From: Bacteroides sp.
GTDB taxonomy: Bacteria; Bacteroidota; Bacteroidia; Bacteroidales; SM23-62
Length of the DNA: 5,081 bases
Assembly (NCBI GenBank): GCA_030667765.1
Contig: DAOUVF010000243.1
Location: 1-5,081, forward strand
Reading direction: 5' to 3'
The translations under genes and the position numbers were made by a program. Position 1 is the stretch's first letter; each line of letters opens with the position of its first letter. This document shows, piece after piece, positions 1-5,081 of the stretch. The notes under the pieces were generated by a model. That model saw nothing but the letters and a program-made list of their open reading frames with translations. It had not been told where the DNA came from and did no database searches.

Positions 1-1
1 G

Positions 2-961
2 GAACATCTTATGGATAAGGTGGTGGCACCCGAGGAAACAGGAGACATAGATGAAACACCTGAAAACCTCTTATCTGAAGATGAATTGAGGGTTTATACA
101 GACGGTGTACCTGAAAACGACAGGACAACGACAATACAGGATTCATTCGTAAAACTCCATGGTGATCCTGATATAACAAGTGAACAGGACCTGTTTGCTT
201 TTCGTGACTCGGTCAAGCAATTTCTGGGTACCCGGACTTTCGGGGCATTCCCGAAGGTCGGTGTTCCCTTCGATCCCAGGCTTGAGTTCCGGTCCCTCGA
301 CGGGGCCAGGTATGGTTGGACCATTCATAGCTTCATCTCAGAAGAAGGCTGGCGGCTAAAGCTTGATTTTCGCTGGAGGAATGAACCCAGTCTCAAAAAA
401 CCGCTGATGATCGTATTGCGGAACTATGATGAAAACCGCTGGGATTCCGAAAGCTTTATTTCCGGACTGGAAGATGACTGGAACATAGCTTATCTGGAGG
501 TAAGAGGAATTGGGGAAAACGGCTGGGAACCCGGACTGCAATGGCATGTGCGCAGGGCTTCGGCGTGGACCGGAAGGACCATAGCATCCATGCAGGTATA
601 TGATGTTTTGCGTTCCTTCGAATTCTGCCGTACATTAGATGGGGTTGATCCTGGAAAAATCGGCATTGCTGCCAGGGATGAAATGACTGCCGTGGCCATG
701 TATGCTGCTTTGCTCGATGGCAACTGCCATACACTGATCCTGAGAGATCCGCCTGAAAGCCAGGATAGTCCGAGCCAGCCGGATGGCCGCGGTGCCGCTA
801 TTGAAATGCTTAACTGCCTGAGGATTACCGACCTGTATCAGTTACCGGCATTGCTGACACCTGCAAAAATTAATTTCCGGGGAGAGATTCCGGAAACTTA
901 CCAATGGTCTGAGAAAGTCTTGCAGGGTCTGGGAAAAGAAAATATTATCAGCTATAATTAA
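2..961 (+). CDS. C-terminal part of an acetylxylan-esterase-like alpha/beta-hydrolase protein (5' partial)
   Basis: The frame is open to the left edge (Glu-His-Leu precede the first Met at 11, with no ribosome site), so this is almost certainly the 3' end of a longer gene rather than a 316-residue protein starting at 11. Numbering from Met11, residues 1-50 look like an acidic linker. Residues ~75-316 resemble the second hydrolase-like domain of large two-domain acetylxylan esterase-type proteins of Bacteroidota: a core strand (PLMIVLRNYDEN, ~131-142), the 'EVRGIGENGW' segment (~162-171), the WTGRTIASMQVYDVLRS helix, then 'VDPGKIGIAARDEM'. In active relatives the last segment carries GxSxG; here the matching residues are A-R-D-E-M (221-225), with Asp223 in the serine position. 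This domain is therefore probably not catalytic, and any active triad would lie upstream, outside the window. The stop at 959-961 is 24 bp before the AKR start, so the two are probably co-transcribed. Family assignment is by recall of motifs; substrate is unknown. Confidence 0.75.
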   Translation, partial: EHLMDKVVAPEETGDIDETPENLLSEDELRVYTDGVPENDRTTTIQDSFVKLHGDPDITSEQDLFAFRDSVKQFLGTRTFGAFPKVGVPFDPRLEFRSLDGARYGWTIHSFISEEGWRLKLDFRWRNEPSLKKPLMIVLRNYDENRWDSESFISGLEDDWNIAYLEVRGIGENGWEPGLQWHVRRASAWTGRTIASMQVYDVLRSFEFCRTLDGVDPGKIGIAARDEMTAVAMYAALLDGNCHTLILRDPPESQDSPSQPDGRGAAIEMLNCLRITDLYQLPALLTPAKINFRGEIPETYQWSEKVLQGLGKENIISYN

Positions 962-985
962 TTGAATTCACATTTAAACAATCCA

Positions 986-2005
986 ATGAGAACACATAAT
1001 AAATTATCAAGAAGAAAATTCATTGTCGATTCGGCTAAAGCAGCCTCTATTGTAACAGCCTCTGGATTATTGAATTCCTGTTCCTTTATTTCAGGGAAGA
1101 ATGCAGCGAAATATAAAATTCCCCGGCGGGTCCTTGGTAATACAGGACTTGAAACTTCTATCCTGGCCTTTGGCGGTGGATCTCAATTTCTCCAGAACAA
1201 TGACGGGGAATGGGAGAAGCTTCTTGAAGCAGCTGTTGAAGGGGGAATAAATTTTTTCGAGACGGCACCCACATACATAGCCTCGGAATTTTGGGAAACC
1301 GGTGACGGTAAGTCCCTTGACAGCAGCGAACAGCGTTATGGTCAGGTACTACCACCCTATCGGGACCAGATTGTATTATCCACAAAACTTCCATCCCGTG
1401 ATCCGGAAGAGGCAAAAAAATCATTGGAAAGCAGTCTGAATAACTTCAAAACAGACCACCTGGACATATTGATGATCCATGGCATAACCATAAATGATAA
1501 TATTTCGGATATTGAGAAAGGGCTTTATAAAACCATGCTTTCTTTAAAGGAATCAGGCGTTGTCAAAAACATCGGTTTTTCATGTATGGCTGATCCGGAA
1601 CACAGCAGGGATATGCTGGAGAAACTTGATTTTGATGTTGCACTTGTAACCATGAATGCAACCCTGTATGGTGGTTTTGCAGAAACCATCCTGCCGGCCG
1701 CAAGGAAGAAAAATACGGGTGTTATTGCCATGAAGGTAATGAGGGACATCGTCGGAGAAGCAGCCACACCAAAGGAACTCCTTGAATATGCATGGACTCA
1801 GGAAGGTGTAGCCAGTGCAACTGTCGGACATTGGGGCATTGAATCGCTTCAGGAAAATATCAGGATAGCCCAGGAATATGTTGAAACCCCTGTCGCTCAA
1901 CTGGACCGTGAAGAGCTGGAGAACAGGCTGGCATCTTACGCGGGACCGCATGCGCTTTGCTGGGCCAGGCCCGGGTACCGGGATGGAGCAGTTGTGGTAG
2001 CATAA
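986..2005 (+). CDS. Tat-exported aldo/keto reductase, putative lipoprotein
   Basis: NAD(P)H-type aldo/keto reductase, 339 residues from ATG 986. A TTG at 962 in the same frame directly follows the upstream stop. I prefer the ATG because it puts the twin-arginine motif (S8-R9-R10-K11-F12) near the N-terminus. A hydrophobic stretch follows, then LNSC with Cys32 as likely lipidation site, so it is probably a Tat-exported lipoprotein. The barrel starts around residue 45 (RRVLGNTGLETSILAFGGG). Tetrad positions: GINFFETAPTY gives Glu92 in place of the usual Asp, with Tyr97 present; Lys134 lies in IVLSTK; His165 lies in DILMIHG. The late segment SATVGHWGIESLQENIRIA fits the cofactor-binding end of the family. 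No C-terminal iron-sulfur cysteine cluster is present. The gene is probably in one operon with the upstream esterase-like gene. A broken second copy of residues ~142-339 lies at 3641-3991. A sugar or sugar-derived carbonyl substrate is a guess from context. Confidence 0.88.
   Translation: MRTHNKLSRRKFIVDSAKAASIVTASGLLNSCSFISGKNAAKYKIPRRVLGNTGLETSILAFGGGSQFLQNNDGEWEKLLEAAVEGGINFFETAPTYIASEFWETGDGKSLDSSEQRYGQVLPPYRDQIVLSTKLPSRDPEEAKKSLESSLNNFKTDHLDILMIHGITINDNISDIEKGLYKTMLSLKESGVVKNIGFSCMADPEHSRDMLEKLDFDVALVTMNATLYGGFAETILPAARKKNTGVIAMKVMRDIVGEAATPKELLEYAWTQEGVASATVGHWGIESLQENIRIAQEYVETPVAQLDREELENRLASYAGPHALCWARPGYRDGAVVVA
1410..2005 (+). repeat. Upstream parent region of a direct repeat (3' half of the AKR gene)
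   Basis: Two blocks of this region recur downstream in the same orientation. Positions 1410-1548 match 3641-3779 (offset 2231, about 11 mismatches), and 1794-2005 match 3780-3991 (offset 1986, about 15 mismatches, counted by eye). The 245 bases at 1549-1793 are absent from the downstream copy. The gap is bounded here by two near-identical 9-mers, ggaatcagg (1549-1557) and ggactcagg (1794-1802). Similarity stops exactly at the stop codon; the sequences after 2005 and after 3991 are unrelated. Confidence 0.93.
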
Positions 2006-2030
2006 CTCAACTCATCAACGTTATACCTCC

Positions 2031-2049
2031 GGGAAGTACCCTTCTTTTT
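2031..2049 (+). terminator. Weak candidate intrinsic terminator after the AKR gene
   Basis: About 26 bases past the AKR stop, GAAG (2033-2036) can pair with CTTC (2041-2044) around a TACC loop, followed by five T. Two G-T pairs could lengthen the stem. The stem is short, so this is only a candidate. A longer run of ten T at 2073-2082 has no visible hairpin in front of it. Confidence 0.25.
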
Positions 2050-2085
2050 AAGTTTATTGTCGGATACTACTGTTTTTTTTTTAAA

Positions 2086-2116
2086 TTGGGAGGTGATATT
2101 TTTACAAACATATAAT
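2086..2116 (+). promoter_or_regulatory. Possible promoter for the Gfo/Idh/MocA gene
   Basis: In the 133-bp gap before the gene at 2139, TTGGGA (2086-2091) and a perfect TATAAT (2111-2116) are 19 bases apart. This would give a start of transcription near 2123 and a very short leader. It is a match to the general sigma-70 pattern. The Bacteroidota pattern (TTTG, then TAnnTTTG) is not clearly present, and the region is A/T-rich, so chance is a real alternative. Confidence 0.25.
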
Positions 2117-2138
2117 AAACCAATAAAACCATACTAGC

Positions 2139-3623
2139 ATGAAATCTGAAGATTCGAGAAGTAATATTTCCAGAAGATCATTTATCGGGACCACTGCCGC
2201 CGTGACAGCAGGGTTCACGATTATTCCCAGCCATGTTGTCGGCGGACTGGGGTACACAGCACCCAGTGATAAACTGAACATTGCCGGCATTGGAGTTGGC
2301 GGAATGGGGCGTAGCAATCTTCGAAACATAGAGGAGCAAAATATTGTAGCCCTATGTGATGTGGACTGGAAATATGCCATCAATACATTTAAAGACTATC
2401 CCGGAGCAAGAAAATACTGGGACTGGAGAAGAATGTATGATGAGATGGGTGAATCCATTGATGCCGTTGTGGTGGCAACAGCGGATCATACGCATGCTCT
2501 TGTGGCAGCGCACGCCATGGCCATGGGCAAACATACATATGTTCAAAAGCCGCTTACCCACTCGGTATATGAATCACGCCTTCTGACAAAACTGGCAGAA
2601 AAGCATCAGGTGGCCACTTCCATGGGCAACCAGGGCTCTTCAGGTGAAGGGGTGAACCTGGTGGTGGAATGGATCCTGAACGGGGAAATCGGGGAAGTGA
2701 GAAAAGTAGAAGCATTCACCGACCGTCCTATCTGGCCACAGGGACTGAACATTCCCAAAGAGAAAATGCCTGTTCCTGATACACTGAACTGGGATCTGTT
2801 TACCGGTCCTGCGGAAATGAATGATTACAACGAGATTTATACCCCATGGAACTGGCGTGGCTGGTGGGATTATGGTACCGGAGCACTGGGCGACATGGCC
2901 TGTCATATACTCCACCCGGTCTTTGTTGGCCTGCAATTGAAGTATCCAACCAGGGTCCAGGGAAGTTCTACCCTGCTGCTCACTGAATGTGCCCCCAACG
3001 CGCAAATGGTAAAATATGTTTTCCCCAAGCGCAAAGCTGCAAAAAAAGTGAAGTTCCCGGAAGTGGAGGTAACCTGGTATGATGGTGGCCTCGAGCCCAT
3101 GAAGCCAGTAGGATGGCCAGGCGGAAAGGATATGAATAATTCCGGTGGTGGTGTGCTATTCCACGGATCCAAAGATACGCTTATATGCGGATGTTACGGA
3201 AAAGACCCATGGCTGCTCTCCGGCAAGACTCCGGAACCGCCAAAAGTAAGGCGGCGTGTGGAAGCTTCCCATGAGATGGACTGGATCAGGGCATGCAAGG
3301 AGAGTCCCGGGAACCGGGTGGAAACCGCATCCCCGTTCAGTGAAGCTGGGCCATTTAACGAAATGGTGGTCATGGGAGTGAATGCAGTCCGTCTGCAAGG
3401 ACTGAACAAGGAGCTGGAATGGGATGGTGAAAATATGAAGTTTACTAATCTCTCTGACAGCGAGGAGTTGCGCACCGTGATCGAAGACGGATTCAACATA
3501 GAAGATGGCCATCCCACATTCAATAAAGAGTGGACCAATCCTTTCTCAGCAAAAGAATTTGCTGCAGAACTTGTAAAACATACCTACAGGGATGGATGGA
3601 AGCTTCCTGATATGCCGGCTTAA
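2139..3623 (+). CDS. Tat-exported Gfo/Idh/MocA family oxidoreductase
   Basis: Complete 494-residue NAD(P)-dependent oxidoreductase of the Gfo/Idh/MocA family, members of which oxidise or isomerise sugars and inositols. The N-terminus has a Tat signal: S11-R12-R13-S14-F15-I16-G17, then a hydrophobic stretch to ~residue 30, which implies export of the folded, cofactor-loaded enzyme. The Rossmann fold begins at LNIAGIGVGGMG (46-57) with glycines 52, 54, 55 and 57; the acidic CDVD (73-76) follows the second strand. AVVVATADHTHA (109-120) and VQKPLTH (135-141) follow; Lys137 is the conserved lysine of the family's E-K-P motif, with Gln136 in place of Glu. The C-terminal domain holds WDYGTGALGDMACH, with Gly251, Asp252 and His256 forming the GDxxxH motif, and His259 nearby. 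Length and the closing DGWKLPDMP segment suit the long Tat-type subfamily found in Bacteroidota and Planctomycetota. It lies between an intact AKR gene and a remnant of one. The substrate is not readable. Confidence 0.92.
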   Translation: MKSEDSRSNISRRSFIGTTAAVTAGFTIIPSHVVGGLGYTAPSDKLNIAGIGVGGMGRSNLRNIEEQNIVALCDVDWKYAINTFKDYPGARKYWDWRRMYDEMGESIDAVVVATADHTHALVAAHAMAMGKHTYVQKPLTHSVYESRLLTKLAEKHQVATSMGNQGSSGEGVNLVVEWILNGEIGEVRKVEAFTDRPIWPQGLNIPKEKMPVPDTLNWDLFTGPAEMNDYNEIYTPWNWRGWWDYGTGALGDMACHILHPVFVGLQLKYPTRVQGSSTLLLTECAPNAQMVKYVFPKRKAAKKVKFPEVEVTWYDGGLEPMKPVGWPGGKDMNNSGGGVLFHGSKDTLICGCYGKDPWLLSGKTPEPPKVRRRVEASHEMDWIRACKESPGNRVETASPFSEAGPFNEMVVMGVNAVRLQGLNKELEWDGENMKFTNLSDSEELRTVIEDGFNIEDGHPTFNKEWTNPFSAKEFAAELVKHTYRDGWKLPDMPA

Positions 3624-3640
3624 ACATTTTCAAACCCTGT

Positions 3641-3991
3641 AGGCAAAAAAATCATTGGAAAGCAGTCTGAAAAACTTCAAAACAGACTACCTGGACATCT
3701 TGATGATCCATGGCATAACCATCGATGATAATATTGCGGAGATTGAGAAGGTGCTGTATAAAACCATGCTTTCTTTTAAGGACTCAGGAAGGTGTTGCCA
3801 GTGCAACTGTCGGACATTGGGGCATTGAAACGCTTCAGGAAAATATCAGGATAGCCCAGGAATATGTTGAAATCCCTGTCGCTCAACTGGACCATGAAGA
3901 ACTGGAGAACAGGCTGGCATCTTACGCCGGACCGCATGCGCTTTGCTGGACCAGGCCCGGGTACCAGTATGGAGCTGTGGTAATAGGTTAA
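3641..3991 (+). pseudogene. Truncated, frameshifted second copy of the aldo/keto reductase gene
   Basis: This stretch is about 93% identical to the AKR gene at 986-2005 but holds only codons ~142-188 and ~271-339 plus the stop. It starts abruptly 17 bp after the Gfo/Idh/MocA stop, with an in-frame TAG at 3640-3642 at the join. The first block (3641-3779) reads KKSLESSLKNFKTDYLDILM, then IHGITIDDNIAEIEKV, and keeps the catalytic His codon at 3709-3711. At 3780-3788 (ggactcagg) it jumps across 245 bases of the parent. Since 245 is not a multiple of 3, the first frame runs out of AKR sequence and ends at a TGA (3826-3828). The second block continues in another frame to TAA at 3989-3991. An 88-codon open frame from ATG 3725 exists, but its first 19 codons are out of frame with AKR. 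It lacks most of the barrel and three of the four tetrad residues, so no active enzyme is expected. Replacement and silent changes are both common (roughly 15 and 10 codons), which fits a diverged paralogue that then decayed. Confidence 0.92.
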
Positions 3992-4003
3992 ATATAAAAG
4001 TCC

Positions 4004-5081
4004 ATGAGAAATTACTATTCAATTTGTATCTGTTGTGTATTTCTTTGCATAGCTTGCCATGGACCAAGGCCAACAGAACAATCTCAAAAAGGGCAAATTG
4101 GTGAAAATTTGTTCCAACATCATTATATAACACAAGATCTGCCTGGAGACACCGATTGGGGATACGGATGTCCGACATTGGCTGATTTTGATAAGGACGG
4201 AGACCTGGATTATTCTTTTTCAGGGGCTGAGGGCTTATATTGGTTTGAAAACATGGGTAGTGACGACTGGAAAATGCACAAGGTGGGTGTGATGCCATTA
4301 AAACAATTAGGAGCAACTTCCTTTGATGTGGATAAAGATGGTTGGGAGGATATAATTATCGGAAGATACTGGTACAGAAATAATCAGGATCCCCGTGAAG
4401 ACACTTTCATCAGGTACCAGTATGACGAAAGGATAGAATCAAATATTCATGACATAGTTATTGCTGATGTTGATGGTGATGAGGCTGGTGATGTGATAAT
4501 AATCGGGGAGAACGATGGACTATTCTGGTATACGATACCAACAGAACCAAATCGTGATATTGCCTGGCAAAGGACCGAAATTACCCTGGATGTCTTAATC
4601 AGCAGGGATAGGATTCATGGTGGTTTTTATCCAAATGGACTAGGCGATCTGGATGGTGATGGTGACAATGACCTGGTCCTCCCGGATAGATGGCTGGAAA
4701 ATCTCGAGCGCGGAAAGACATGGAAGAAACATCCTTTACCCTTTGGTAAAAGAGGGCCATATGGCCTTTCTTCTCGAAGTTGGATTATTGATTTAGACAG
4801 GGATGGTGACAATGACATTGTAATGTCGGATTGTGACCAACAGTGTTCAAGAATTGCATGGTTGGAGAATCATGGAACTAATCCCCCGGCGTTTACATCA
4901 CATTTTATTACAATGACAGCTACTGGAATCAGGGGTTCATTTCATTCCCTGTATGTTGGCGATATTGATAAAGACGGTGATGATGATATTTTCTCATGTG
5001 ATCAGGAGGATGATAGTATATTTCCTGAAGGGGCCTTTCCACGATGGTATATTTGGGAGAATGTAAGCACCAATGCCTGTA
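4004..5081 (+). CDS. FG-GAP/VCBS-repeat lipoprotein (3' partial)
   Basis: Open from ATG 4004 to the right edge, 359 codons with no stop, so the C-terminus is missing. The start follows the AKR remnant's stop by 12 bp; an in-frame TAA at 3995-3997 limits any earlier start. The N-terminus is a short hydrophobic, Cys-rich signal (MRNYYSICICCVFLCIAC) with Cys18 as probable lipidation site, although Cys rather than Leu/Val/Ile stands at -3. Six Asp-rich calcium-binding loops of D-x-D-x-D-G-D type follow: 61-69 (DFDKDGDLD), 108-116 (DVDKDGWED), 155-163 (DVDGDEAGD, degenerate), 215-223 (DLDGDGDND), 263-271 (DLDRDGDND) and 320-328 (DIDKDGDDD). Most are followed by a hydrophobic strand and spaced 47-60 residues apart, as in blades of an integrin-alpha-like beta-propeller. 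Aromatic W-x-EN or W-F-EN segments recur between loops. Such proteins are usually surface or periplasmic binding or scaffold proteins; a fused enzyme domain beyond the edge cannot be excluded. No catalytic motif is visible. Confidence 0.88.
   Translation, partial: MRNYYSICICCVFLCIACHGPRPTEQSQKGQIGENLFQHHYITQDLPGDTDWGYGCPTLADFDKDGDLDYSFSGAEGLYWFENMGSDDWKMHKVGVMPLKQLGATSFDVDKDGWEDIIIGRYWYRNNQDPREDTFIRYQYDERIESNIHDIVIADVDGDEAGDVIIIGENDGLFWYTIPTEPNRDIAWQRTEITLDVLISRDRIHGGFYPNGLGDLDGDGDNDLVLPDRWLENLERGKTWKKHPLPFGKRGPYGLSSRSWIIDLDRDGDNDIVMSDCDQQCSRIAWLENHGTNPPAFTSHFITMTATGIRGSFHSLYVGDIDKDGDDDIFSCDQEDDSIFPEGAFPRWYIWENVSTNAC

Noticed and set aside
962..985. TTG start at 962 for the aldo/keto reductase, directly after the upstream stop.
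   Set aside because: An in-frame ATG at 986 gives a normal-length Tat signal; the extra eight residues add nothing recognisable, and the TTG would need a rarer start codon.
2640..3538. Several minus-strand open frames of about 90-120 codons.
   Set aside because: They lie opposite the well-supported Gfo/Idh/MocA gene and have no family motifs.
3641..3991. A mobile element or attachment site as the cause of the AKR duplication.
   Set aside because: I see no inverted ends, target-site duplication, transposase or integrase; the copy ends at the stop codon, which fits a decayed tandem paralogue better.
3846..4316. 156-codon open frame on the minus strand.
   Set aside because: It lies opposite the AKR remnant and the start of the FG-GAP gene, both clearly coding-derived on the plus strand, and its translation shows no recognisable motif.
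4184..4987. Recurrent gat/ggt-rich DNA that looks like a nucleotide repeat array.
   Set aside because: The period is irregular (47-60 codons) and follows the Asp-rich protein loops of the FG-GAP gene; it is protein-level repetition, not a DNA repeat or CRISPR array.

Overview
The window reads as a piece of a Bacteroidota chromosome or metagenome-assembled contig, probably from a polysaccharide-degrading, possibly marine or sediment, lineage. The grounds are indirect: moderate GC, A/T-rich start regions without proper Shine-Dalgarno sites, two Tat-exported redox enzymes of the aldo/keto reductase and Gfo/Idh/MocA types, a multi-domain esterase-like protein, and an FG-GAP/VCBS lipoprotein. All real genes are on the + strand.

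Layout. (1) 2-961: 3' part of a large acetylxylan-esterase-like alpha/beta-hydrolase gene. The frame is open to the left edge. The visible domain is hydrolase-like but lacks a nucleophilic serine. (2) 986-2005: a Tat-signal, probably lipid-anchored aldo/keto reductase (AKR) with a Glu where the catalytic tetrad normally has Asp. (3) 2006-2138: an intergenic gap with weak terminator and promoter candidates. (4) 2139-3623: a Tat-signal Gfo/Idh/MocA oxidoreductase, complete. (5) 3641-3991: a decayed second copy of the same AKR gene. It lacks the first ~141 codons and has a 245-bp internal deletion at a short direct repeat, which shifts the frame. (6) 4004 to the right edge: a 3'-incomplete lipoprotein with at least six Asp-rich calcium-binding FG-GAP/VCBS repeats.

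Function (inference). The set suits an exported carbohydrate-processing locus: a deacylase-like protein, two NAD(P)-type sugar oxidoreductases sent to the periplasm by the Tat system with cofactor already bound, and a surface beta-propeller protein. Substrates cannot be read from the sequence.

The most notable structure is the arrangement AKR - Gfo/Idh/MocA - AKR remnant. The remnant is about 93% identical at DNA level to two blocks of the upstream gene, so the Gfo/Idh/MocA gene sits between direct repeats. Exchange across the 3' block would remove that gene and still leave a full-length AKR. I see no CRISPR array, tRNA, rRNA, insertion sequence or clear novel system.
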